This document shows positions 35,643 through 44,298 of a stretch of DNA of 64,000 bases, piece after piece; positions within the stretch are counted from its first letter, which is position 1; each line of letters opens with the position of its first letter. Location of the stretch: the NCBI GenBank assembly GCA_016711485.1, contig JADJSX010000023.1, forward strand, positions 1,443,001 through 1,507,000, written 5' to 3'. The position numbers were made by a program, and so were the translations under genes. This DNA comes from Leptospiraceae bacterium. Its GTDB lineage: Bacteria > Spirochaetota > Leptospiria > Leptospirales > Leptospiraceae. The notes below the pieces were generated by a model. It had not been told where the DNA came from. It saw nothing but the letters and a program-made list of their open reading frames with translations, and did not search any database.

Positions 35643-36377
35643 TTAATTTACAGTAGCTGGAATTCCGCCAGCTGGTTCTTTGTAGTTGATTTCAAACAAA
35701 TCGTAATTTGATTTTCTGAAACCGCTAGCATAAGCGACGGATATTCCTAAATAATATTTCGGTGAAGCCTTCATTGCTGTTAAAGCGTATTTTGCCATTT
35801 GTTCGTTGGTCACAGAAAATGGATGAATTTTTCCTTTCGTTTCATCTAAATAAATTCCTTCATAAGTTCCGATTAAAAATCCTTGGTAATCTAATTGTAA
35901 TATTTTTCCGGTAACTGAAAAGTTTCTCTTTCCACCGGATTTGTTTACTATAAGTTTTTCTCCCTGTGTGCTGAGAGCGGAAGATTCCTGTTTTGCGGCG
36001 GCGATTATTTCCATATCGGAAGATAGGGAAATCGATTTTATTTGATGAATATTATAGCCAATTAATAATTCTTTGTTCATATTATTTCTAATAAAATTTA
36101 CTAATTCTGAATTAGATAACCGGACACTAAATTCTATTTTAGAAACTTTGGGAGAAAAACATTCATCCTTTAACTGGTCGCATTTTTCGTCTTTTTCATA
36201 TTTAGTAATCTCCATTAAACCTTCATATGACTCAAAAATAATTCCTCTACTTTCAAACTGAACAATCGTTCCAACTAAAGAACCTTCCGCATACGTTCCA
36301 ATTGCGAATACGGAAGAAGGAAGTAATGATACCCAAATTGTGATAAGGCATAGTCTTAAGTGATTTTTCATACTCAT
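35643..36377 (-). CDS. Secreted protein of unknown function
   Basis: The start ATG at 36377 is chosen because GGAG lies 7 bp upstream, while an earlier TTG in frame lacks this. It yields MSMKNHLRLCLITIWVSLLPSSVFA, a clean signal peptide ending in an AxA-like site. The mature 220 residues contain two related beta-rich halves: GTIVQFESRGIIFESYEGLMEI near the start and GKILQLDYQGFLIGTYEGIYLDE later. This suggests an internal duplication of a GxI-Q-x-x-x-G-x-(I/L)-x-x-x-YEG motif. I do not recognise the family. Confidence 0.65.
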   Translation of the reverse strand: MSMKNHLRLCLITIWVSLLPSSVFAIGTYAEGSLVGTIVQFESRGIIFESYEGLMEITKYEKDEKCDQLKDECFSPKVSKIEFSVRLSNSELVNFIRNNMNKELLIGYNIHQIKSISLSSDMEIIAAAKQESSALSTQGEKLIVNKSGGKRNFSVTGKILQLDYQGFLIGTYEGIYLDETKGKIHPFSVTNEQMAKYALTAMKASPKYYLGISVAYASGFRKSNYDLFEINYKEPAGGIPATVN

Positions 36378-36494
36378 TATGTAACTCCAAATTGATTTCA
36401 ATTATTCAGGAAACTAGATTCATTTAGACTTGCAAGAAATATTTTGAATCCTTTCTTGCTTTTATTCTGTGCAAAATATATTCGGTTAACATAA

Positions 36495-37370
36495 ATGCAA
36501 ATAAATCGTGATACAAAATATTTTGGAATTTTAGGATTTCCTCTTTCTCATACTCTTTCTCCTGTTATTCACAATGGACTTTTTAATGAATATGATGTGA
36601 ATGCAATTTATATTGTTTTAGAAAAAGAAACACCTTCTCGGAATTTACTTTTGGGAAAAGAAACAATTTCGTTATCTGGACTTTCAGTTACTATTCCTCA
36701 TAAGGAATGGGCTTATAAAATAGCGGATAATTCTGACGAAGCGTCGACTAATATGAAAGCATCGAATACTTTAGTTCGATTTGATTCAAAAATTTCTGCG
36801 TATAATACGGATGGTTACGGAGCTGTTCGGTCGATCGAGGAATACAAAAGAGGATTTTTTGAGTCTAAAAATTCTGGAGATATATTAATTTTGGGAAGTG
36901 GGGGAAGTGCGAAAGGTATTTCTTATTCTTTGGTTAAACGAGGATTAGCTTCTTCCAAAATTGTGATTGCGGCGAGAAACGAAAAAACTGGAAAAAACTT
37001 AGTCAAAACCCTAAACAAAATTCAAAGTGGAATTGCGGGTTACTCTTCGTTAGACGCAATAGAGAAAGACTCTAAACGTTTTTCATTAATCATAAACACA
37101 ACGCCAGTCGGAATGAAGGGAAAAACAGATTCACAAATTCTTTCCGAAAAATTCTTTCACAAATCCCAAACTCTTTTTGATATCGTATATAACCCACTCG
37201 AAACACCACTTGTAAAAATGGCAAAAAAAAATGGATCTAAAATAATTCCGGGTTACGAGATGTTACTATACCAAGCTATGGAACAATTTCGATTGTTTAC
37301 AGAAGTTCAAGTGGATAACAAACGTATATCTCTTGTGCGAAAATGGATATTACAGAAACTGAAACGTTAA
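36495..37370 (+). CDS. aroE: Shikimate dehydrogenase
   Basis: AroE reduces 3-dehydroshikimate with NADPH in aromatic amino acid synthesis. Motifs are FGILGFPLSHTLSPVIHN (shikimate-binding SxS region), LSVTIPHKEW (catalytic Lys), ASNTLV, AYNTDGYG (catalytic Asp), the nucleotide-binding loop ILGSGGSAKG, AARNEK, NTTPVGM and PGYEMLLYQA. The 291 residues are normal. It is a single gene between two convergent or divergent minus-strand genes. Confidence 0.95.
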   Translation: MQINRDTKYFGILGFPLSHTLSPVIHNGLFNEYDVNAIYIVLEKETPSRNLLLGKETISLSGLSVTIPHKEWAYKIADNSDEASTNMKASNTLVRFDSKISAYNTDGYGAVRSIEEYKRGFFESKNSGDILILGSGGSAKGISYSLVKRGLASSKIVIAARNEKTGKNLVKTLNKIQSGIAGYSSLDAIEKDSKRFSLIINTTPVGMKGKTDSQILSEKFFHKSQTLFDIVYNPLETPLVKMAKKNGSKIIPGYEMLLYQAMEQFRLFTEVQVDNKRISLVRKWILQKLKR

Positions 37371-37404
37371 TGTTTCAGTTTCTAGATGAATTGGATATAT
37401 CGAT

Positions 37405-39834
37405 TTAGAGAAAAGTAATAATCACTTTCCCATGACCTGGATTGGCTCCGGCAGTATTTACAGGACTTGTTCCTGAATTAAAGGAGCCACCTCCACCGCC
37501 CGCAAATGTTTGTCCATTTGCTCCTCCGGAAGAGCCGCCACCTGAATAACCGCCACCACCGCCTGCTTTGGAGTATCCGCCAACAGTTGCTGCGCCTCCA
37601 CCTCCGAAACCGCCGTCAGTTCCTACCGGTGTTCCGACAGCTCCAAGCCCGCCTGTTAGAAAACTTTGCGAAGAAGTACCACTTCCATTAAAACCAGAAG
37701 CGGCAGATGTTTCGCTACTTTGTTCAATTCCACCTGCGCCACCTCCTGTTCCACCCACACCTCCAGTTGTATTCGAATTCATTCCGGCATTCCCTGATGT
37801 AGATATACTTCCTGCACTTCCGGCTTGATTACAGCAAATCTGGGTTCCTCCACCACCGCCAGCTACAATGAGCGGAGTGCTACTTCCTAAACTAGCTCCT
37901 GTGGCAACGAAGGTTCCACCTCCACCACCCACATTCATATAAACACCTGGTGTTCCTGATCCTTGTTGCCCCACCAGTATCCAAATAGTCTGACCTGCAG
38001 TTAATGAGAAATTACCGATCATAGAAGCTCCTCGACCAATTGTAGAGTCGTCTGTGGCACCTTGTGCGCCGTATGCTTCAATTTTATATGTCCCGGTTGT
38101 GGGAACAGTCCATTGTTGAATTCCTGTTCCGGTTACTGTTACGTTGCCGTCGAGCGATGTACCTGTATAGGCTGTGGTTACCATTGCTTGATTTGGTCCT
38201 TGTCTTCCTGTTTGACCAGCATTTGTAAAATTATATATAATATTAGCTGACATACTAATTACCGTACTATTTGTACCATTTGCGGAACTTGTGGCTGTAA
38301 TTGTAAATGCAGTATTTGAAAAATAGACGGAAGGTGTTCCAGATATTACGCCTGTCGTTGTATTGAAACTTAAACCAGATGGTATGGGAGGTGAAATACC
38401 AAAACTAGTAGCTGGTCCATTACCAACAGTTGGAGTCAGATTAGAAATCGGAGTGCCTACTGTAAATGTGAATGGGTTACCCGGATAGGAAATAGTAATT
38501 TGTGCATTGATTTGAATACTGATATTTGCAGTGGCATTTCCAATTGCGTTTGATGCTGTAATCGTATAACTAGTTGCAGATTGTGTGCTGGAAGGTGTTC
38601 CTGAAATTACACAGGTTGTATTATTAATCGAAAGTCCAGCTGGTAGACTTGCCGTACAAGATGTTACTGTTCCTGTGAGAGTAGGGGTTAAAGGTGTTAT
38701 CGGTGAGTTTTGCGCGAAAATATATGGACTACCAGAATAAGATAAAGTAGGCGGTAAGCCTAATGATGGTGAGGTTATCACCGCATTATCCACAAACTGT
38801 GTTTGATTGGTAATTTCTGTGACGGAAATACTTGGGATTGGATTATCTGTTGGTACACCTAATGACAAACTACCGCCTTCCTGTATATAAGTTGTAATGG
38901 CTGGCTGTAATAAGTCGGAAAGCGGATTTGCAGAGAAAGTAATTTGGTTCATACCCGATCCAATTGTGATTGCTCCTCCACTGGCTGTTTTGCCATCAAA
39001 AAGTCCATCCTCGAAATCAGCTGTGAATGCTTCCGTTATGGAATCAATATCTTCTACGGCTAATGAACTTCCATTTTTATATGTGTTGGCTAATTGGGAG
39101 AAACCTGCCTGAATTGAAGTAAACTTTGCAGAAAGTGGACTTGCTGGATCCTCTAGATCAAAAAGAATATCCTCCAATTCTGGATATAAGTCATCCGACA
39201 AAGTTGCACCTGGGGCTCTTCTGTTCATAATAGATCTCGTAGATAGTGCTGAAAGTCCTGTATTTAATCCAAATCGAATTACTATTTCTTTGCTAGCCTT
39301 TCTGTAGAGAAGGGTCGGATCTGTATTACTATCTGCTTGTTTTACTAAGGATTGAAACCGTTTTGTCGCCATTTTTGAAAAAGGAGAAATATGCGCATTG
39401 TTCATATTGTTATTTTTAATTTTTGATTCTGGGATTACCTTTGTTAATTGAAAGGAAGAATTACTTGGCACAATAATATCAGTCATTAGTTTTTCATCGA
39501 ATATTGTGGTTTGCCCATTCGGATTTGGGGAAATTATTATACATACTACGGAATCTGTTTTATTAAAAACTAGGTCATATTTTCCACTTTCATCCGTTTT
39601 CCCTTCTGCTAAGGTTATACTATTATTACATTCGCCTTGTTTATCTATAGGGTTAATTTTAACTATTGCATTTTTTATAATCCCCTTCACTGCTGTTCCG
39701 CTTATTTGCAACCTGTTCATTCTCACGGAAAATAAACCTAAATTTGCTAAAAATGATTGTGAGTCTTCTTTCGAATTGTTTTGATTACAAAAACTAAATG
39801 AAATGATGATAAAAATAAGCATTATAATTCGCAT
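37405..39834 (-). CDS. Lipoprotein with putative Ig domains and a C-terminal ALK/LTK-like glycine-rich domain
   Basis: The signal MRIIMLIFIIISFSFC gives a lipid-anchored surface candidate. Residues about 40-330 are uncharacterised. About 345-530 contain two to three He-PIG-type Ig repeats (SYSGSPYIFAQNSPITPLTPT, GLSINNTTCVISGTPSS, GLSFNTTTGVISGTPSV). From about 535 to the end the sequence follows the glycine-rich domain of metazoan ALK/LTK: GRQGPNQAMVTTAY, GIQQWTVPTTGTYKIEAYGA, TIWILVGQQG, GGGGGTF, PLIVAGGGGG, poly-Gly loops and a terminal GHGKVIITFL. Pfam ALK_LTK_GRD-type domains are known in some bacterial adhesin-like proteins. Function is unknown and adhesion is likely. Confidence 0.75.
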   Translation of the reverse strand: MRIIMLIFIIISFSFCNQNNSKEDSQSFLANLGLFSVRMNRLQISGTAVKGIIKNAIVKINPIDKQGECNNSITLAEGKTDESGKYDLVFNKTDSVVCIIISPNPNGQTTIFDEKLMTDIIVPSNSSFQLTKVIPESKIKNNNMNNAHISPFSKMATKRFQSLVKQADSNTDPTLLYRKASKEIVIRFGLNTGLSALSTRSIMNRRAPGATLSDDLYPELEDILFDLEDPASPLSAKFTSIQAGFSQLANTYKNGSSLAVEDIDSITEAFTADFEDGLFDGKTASGGAITIGSGMNQITFSANPLSDLLQPAITTYIQEGGSLSLGVPTDNPIPSISVTEITNQTQFVDNAVITSPSLGLPPTLSYSGSPYIFAQNSPITPLTPTLTGTVTSCTASLPAGLSINNTTCVISGTPSSTQSATSYTITASNAIGNATANISIQINAQITISYPGNPFTFTVGTPISNLTPTVGNGPATSFGISPPIPSGLSFNTTTGVISGTPSVYFSNTAFTITATSSANGTNSTVISMSANIIYNFTNAGQTGRQGPNQAMVTTAYTGTSLDGNVTVTGTGIQQWTVPTTGTYKIEAYGAQGATDDSTIGRGASMIGNFSLTAGQTIWILVGQQGSGTPGVYMNVGGGGGTFVATGASLGSSTPLIVAGGGGGTQICCNQAGSAGSISTSGNAGMNSNTTGGVGGTGGGAGGIEQSSETSAASGFNGSGTSSQSFLTGGLGAVGTPVGTDGGFGGGGAATVGGYSKAGGGGGYSGGGSSGGANGQTFAGGGGGSFNSGTSPVNTAGANPGHGKVIITFL

Positions 39835-39966
39835 TTGAAATACCTCTTTGGCTTTTTATATTTAATGCCTAATGTATTCGACGAAAGTAAATCAATTATT
39901 CATATATTTCAAAAAAATATCGTTTCTTTTTTTTCAGAATAGGCGGGAGGTTATTTACGGAATATG

Positions 39967-42900
39967 CAGTTCAACTCCACGTGTGTGGAGAATAGATAGT
40001 GCGAGTCTGCATATTCAATCTTGATTCCGGTTCAACTCCACGTGTGTGGAGAATAGTTCTTTCTCCATTTCTCTTAGGGAAAGTTCATCGGTTCAACTCC
40101 ACGTGTGTGGAGAATAGAATTCATAACAAAGTTCTTTTACAAACCAGCCCGGTTCAACTCCACGTGTGTGGAGAATAGTCCAGGCAAGAAGAGTGAGAAA
40201 AAAGGGTTATCGGTTCAACTCCACGTGTGTGGAGAATAGAATATAAAATTATACAGTAATAAATATTTAGCCGGTTCAACTCCACGTGTGTGGAGAATAG
40301 GCAAGCGGGAATTGATGAAGCTAGGATATTGACGGTTCAACTCCACGTGTGTGGAGAATAGGTCAAAAGAAAATACCCGAAATACCTAGACGACGGTTCA
40401 ACTCCACGTGTGTGGAGAATAGCACCAATTAGTTCTTACTTTCCTGCAATATGTCGGTTCAACTCCACGTGTGTGGAGAATAGAGCAAGATCCACTTACT
40501 ACAATACAAGGAATACGGTTCAACTCCACGTGTGTGGAGAATAGATCATAACGATTATTGCAGTTACAACATTCCCCGGTTCAACTCCACGTGTGTGGAG
40601 AATAGATTGCTTAAAGAATTGGTAAAAGAGCACGGCACGGTTCAACTCCACGTGTGTGGAGAATAGTTCGTACATGTGTAGCCGTTAGCCGCTTTATGCG
40701 GTTCAACTCCACGTGTGTGGAGAATAGCAAACGATTTATTTTTTTCTCGCTCGAAATGTCGGTTCAACTCCACGTGTGTGGAGAATAGGCTCTGGCATTG
40801 CGGCAATGGGTATAACGTCTCGGTTCAACTCCACGTGTGTGGAGAATAGTAAGGATGTATTCAATTTGGTTAAGTAATTTTCGGTTCAACTCCACGTGTG
40901 TGGAGAATAGAGGGACAATCAAATTTAAGGCTGACGGGCAAACGGTTCAACTCCACGTGTGTGGAGAATAGGCTTTCCTCTATTACCAAACTGACTCTTC
41001 TTTCGGTTCAACTCCACGTGTGTGGAGAATAGTACAGTATAGCAGGTCGAATCAAGAGGCAAATCGGTTCAACTCCACGTGTGTGGAGAATAGTTAGAAA
41101 CATGAAAGACAATTTTCAACCAATACGGTTCAACTCCACGTGTGTGGAGAATAGATTCGATTAAAAATATTTTCTATGTCTTCATTCGGTTCAACTCCAC
41201 GTGTGTGGAGAATAGCGTCCGATGTGGCTCATGTCGCAGTGGCTAACCGGTTCAACTCCACGTGTGTGGAGAATAGCATCTGGGCGCCAGGTGGGAACGG
41301 TTCATCGTGTGGAGAATAGTCTTCAGTTTTAATTTCGCTAGGGACGGTTCAACTCCACGTGTGTGGAGAATAGCGCGACTCGCAATTATAATCAGCGTAA
41401 GCAATCGGTTCAACTCCACGTGTGTGGAGAATAGTTTAAACCCTATCTCCTTTCCAAAAAGTTGAACGGTTCAACTCCACGTGTGTGGAGAATAGTAAAC
41501 ATACAAACAACGCCCCCGCCCCCGGACGGTTCAACTCCACGTGTGTGGAGAATAGTTGGCGTGCTAGTGTAAACTTCTGCCAATGTACGGTTCAACTCCA
41601 CGTGTGTGGAGAATAGGTTTGTCGTGAAGGATTGATATTCATTTTGTGCGGTTCAACTCCACGTGTGTGGAGAATAGAGGTTTTTGTTGTGGGTAGGGTT
41701 AGAAATAGCCGGTTCAACTCCACGTGTGTGGAGAATAGTAAAAATTCTAAATTTTGAAACCAACCGAAAGCGGTTCAACTCCACGTGTGTGGAGAATAGA
41801 AAGTATGATACTTTTAACGAGTACTTAGAATCGGTTCAACTCCACGTGTGTGGAGAATAGACTAACTGGTTGAACGTTTCGTAGCCGAGTTCCGGTTCAA
41901 CTCCACGTGTGTGGAGAATAGATGACTCTATCGCCAAATTCCAAGAGATTGAACGGTTCAACTCCACGTGTGTGGAGAATAGCAGGATTTAAAAAGGCTA
42001 ATTACGATTTACTCCGGTTCAACTCCACGTGTGTGGAGAATAGAAGTTGCAATATCTTGACCGTCGATTGAATAACGGTTCAACTCCACGTGTGTGGAGA
42101 ATAGCTCGCTGGTTGCGTTTTTTACTGCCGGAATATCGGTTCAACTCCACGTGTGTGGAGAATAGCATACACTGGATCGAGTAAAACAAAACGCAGTCGG
42201 TTCAACTCCACGTGTGTGGAGAATAGTAACTTAGGTAATAAAGCATACGGTTCAAATCCGGTTCAACTCCACGTGTGTGGAGAATAGAGAGTCTTTATAG
42301 GAATATGTTTCACATTGGACGGTTCAACTCCACGTGTGTGGAGAATAGGTATTTGTGAAACATTATTAAGCTCCTTTTTTCGGTTCAACTCCACGTGTGT
42401 GGAGAATAGCTGGATACAACGACCGCGCTTTGTTTATCGTTCGGTTCAACTCCACGTGTGTGGAGAATAGTTTTTATTGTTAATCATTTTATTTTATACG
42501 ACCGGTTCAACTCCACGTGTGTGGAGAATAGTTTAGGCTTACTACTATTAGGTTTTTCTCCTACGGTTCAACTCCACGTGTGTGGAGAATAGTAATACGT
42601 TAGACGCGATGAATCGCGTCTCTACGGTTCAACTCCACGTGTGTGGAGAATAGGGAATTATTATTTTTCCATCTATTGCTAACTTCGGTTCAACTCCACG
42701 TGTGTGGAGAATAGCCTCCGGAGCCGCAACACTTACGCATAAAATGCGGTTCAACTCCACGTGTGTGGAGAATAGAAGAGTCATATCCTACGACTTGACC
42801 AGGATTTCGGTTCAACTCCACGTGTGTGGAGAATAGTATATAGTTCCGCAAATGGAGGACTGAACACGCGGTTCAACTCCACGTGTGTGGAGAATAGAAC

Positions 42901-43307
42901 ATAAGACAAATCATTTATACTACACAAAACGGTTCAACTCCACGTGTGTGGAGAATAGTCAAATTTTTAAATGATAAAATTGTCGTTTTACGGTTCAACT
43001 CCACGTGTGTGGAGAATAGATAACAGCCCCTTCCACTCTAGAGAATACGATTGGTTCAACTCCACGTGTGTGGAGAATAGTATTGAATTTGAATAAGATT
43101 TTATTTTGTGTGCGGTTCAACTCCACGTGTGTGGAGAATAGAACTGGGTTGTAAGTAATTTTAAATTATCTTTCGGTTCAACTCCACGTGTGGAGAATAG
43201 AAGGGTTTGGAGGGTTCAGTGGGAGAAGGTAGGTTAACTGTGTGTGGAGAAGGGAGAAAGCAATTGGAGAAATTTTATCGGTTCAACTCCACGTGTGTGG
43301 AGAATAG
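39967..43307 (-). CRISPR. Type I-E CRISPR array, about 56 repeat units and 55 spacers
   Basis: A 29-nt repeat (plus strand begins CGGTTCAACTCC and ends GTGGAGAATAG) recurs every 61 nt with 32-nt spacers. On the minus strand it reads CTATTCTCC... to ...GAACCG, the I-E orientation with stem CTCCAC/GTGGAG, so the crRNA strand is minus and the leader is at the right end. The distal unit 39967 has one change (CAGTTC). Degenerate units are at 41298-41319 (22 nt, short flanking spacers), 43052 (first base changed), 43174-43200 (27 nt, 2-bp deletion) and 43231-43253 (eroded). One spacer ending at 41526 is 31 nt. The leader-proximal repeat 43279-43307 is perfect. Confidence 0.99.
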
Positions 43308-43316
43308 GCTAAAAGC

Positions 43317-43345
43317 ATGTTAAGTGAAATACGCTGAAATTGCAA
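43317..43345 (-). promoter_or_regulatory. Probable CRISPR leader promoter
   Basis: On the minus strand TTGCAA (43345-43340) and TAACAT (43322-43317) are separated by 17 bp, each matching the sigma-70 consensus at 4 of 6 positions. The start would fall near 43310, just before the first repeat. The whole leader is squeezed into the 50 bp between the array and the stop codon of the HAD-like gene, unless it extends into that gene. Confidence 0.5.
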
Positions 43346-43357
43346 GGAAAATTGAAT

Positions 43358-43822
43358 TTACTTTGATTTGTTGGTTAAATTTAGGAATGGGTTTAAAAAA
43401 TGAATGGAGAGGATAGGGTTTTCTTGGAGGTCAAGGTTTTCAACTAAATCATCTATGAGAGTATAGTTTCCTGTTTCGAACTTTTGATGAATGAATAACT
43501 TAAACGATTTTTGTTTTCCATAATCTTGTATAAAGCTTTGGATATCTGGAGATTCTTTTTTTAATACAATTTCAGCTATTTCGCTAACTGTAAAAATTAG
43601 ACTGGAATCTATATTTATTTGAAAAGAACTTTCTATTTCCTGTTTCAAAGATTCTATGAAATGTAATCTATCTACATTGTCATAAATTGCAAAAGAATAA
43701 ATTCCAATCGAATCTGGTCTTATTGCATCTAATGTCTTCTTAATAATACTTTCATTTATAATAACAGGGTCGTCCCACGAATAGATTAGCGTCTTCTCTA
43801 AATCTAAAAATACAGTATTCAT
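43358..43822 (-). CDS. HAD-like protein encoded between cas2 and the CRISPR leader
   Basis: The 154-residue protein starts MNTVFLDLEKTLIYSW, which matches HAD motif I (DxDxT) except that the second Asp is Glu (DLEKT). Near residue 120 the segment NYTLIDDLVENL fits HAD motif IV (acidic pair), and IGIYSFAIYDN could be motif II. It resembles small phage- and bacterium-borne HAD-like phosphatases with a DLEET/DLEKT variant, but I cannot name a family. Start at 43822 follows AGGACATAGG. It is the last gene of the cas transcript, 16 bp after the 42-aa ORF, and its end abuts the CRISPR leader. It is not a known I-E core component. Confidence 0.6.
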   Translation of the reverse strand: MNTVFLDLEKTLIYSWDDPVIINESIIKKTLDAIRPDSIGIYSFAIYDNVDRLHFIESLKQEIESSFQINIDSSLIFTVSEIAEIVLKKESPDIQSFIQDYGKQKSFKLFIHQKFETGNYTLIDDLVENLDLQENPILSIHFLNPFLNLTNKSK

Positions 43823-43838
43823 CCTATGTCCTGATAAA

Positions 43839-43967
43839 TTAAATCATCTCTAGTCTAGCGGAGTTTGAAATGGAAAGGATTGTTTGTTTAATTTCTGGAG
43901 AAATTTCGATTTTATAAAGCTTCATAATGTCATTCTCAACTTCTTTCAATGTTTCTGTATTAGCCAT
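43839..43967 (-). CDS. 42-residue ORF overlapping the cas2 stop
   Basis: This short gene starts at ATG 43967 inside the end of cas2 (ATGGCTAA overlap) with a strong AGGAGAGG ribosome-binding sequence 4 bp upstream. It encodes a helical, acidic then basic peptide beginning MANTETLKEVENDIMKLYKI and ending LEMI. There is no transmembrane segment. The tight overlap and strong ribosome-binding site argue that it is translated with cas2 and the HAD-like gene. The pair (small helical protein plus small enzyme) resembles a toxin-antitoxin layout, but no family match is claimed. Confidence 0.5.
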   Translation of the reverse strand: MANTETLKEVENDIMKLYKIEISPEIKQTILSISNSARLEMI

Positions 43968-44298
43968 TATCCTCTCCTGTTGAATTATTTATTTCTTCAG
44001 AAAAATCCTCTTTCTCATCTTTCAATCTTTTCGGTTTGGTTAAAAGCATTATACCGTCAAAGTCAATGACCTCTTTATCTGGATCTCCATGAGAACGTAT
44101 TCCATACCCTTGCTCGTTGTTAGTCTGGTAGAGCATAATAGCATTTACGTTCCATTCTTTAGTAATACGATCCCAAAGTTTATCTCTGACACGAGCATTA
44201 AAAGTCCCAACGAAAACTCCCGCTTTAACTTCAAGCGTTAATCGCGACATCTCTCCCCTCTGAGAGATCTTCGCCTTCTCCAACATGATTACGACCAT
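43960..44298 (-). CDS. cas2: CRISPR adaptation nuclease-fold protein Cas2 (type I-E, Cas2e)
   Basis: Cas2 forms the central dimer of the Cas1-Cas2 spacer integrase. The start MVVIMLEKAKISQRG and the motif LTLEVKAGVFVGTFNARVRDKLWDRI align with Cas2e (LEVRAGVYVG-x-x-x-x-x-R-x-x-(L/I)-W). It continues with MLYQTNNEQGYGIRSHGDP and VIDFDGIMLL. The C-terminus has an extra acidic tail of about 20 residues. The start codon lies 67 bp inside cas1, so the two overlap in different frames. This start is supported because shorter ones would remove the first beta strand. Confidence 0.95.
   Translation of the reverse strand: MVVIMLEKAKISQRGEMSRLTLEVKAGVFVGTFNARVRDKLWDRITKEWNVNAIMLYQTNNEQGYGIRSHGDPDKEVIDFDGIMLLTKPKRLKDEKEDFSEEINNSTGEDNG

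Noticed and set aside
37506..37828. Proline-rich ORFs on the plus strand opposite the glycine-rich lipoprotein
   Set aside because: They are antisense reflections of the GGN-rich codons of the lipoprotein gene, with no start signals.
39835..39966. A second leader at the left end of the array
   Set aside because: The repeat orientation (GAACCG at the 3' end on the minus strand), the cas gene direction and the lone mutated terminal repeat all make the left end the trailer.
43358..43822. HAD-like gene as a diverged Cas4 or Csn2
   Set aside because: No cysteine cluster, RecB motif or size match; the start motif DLEKT fits HAD, and I-E systems lack Cas4.
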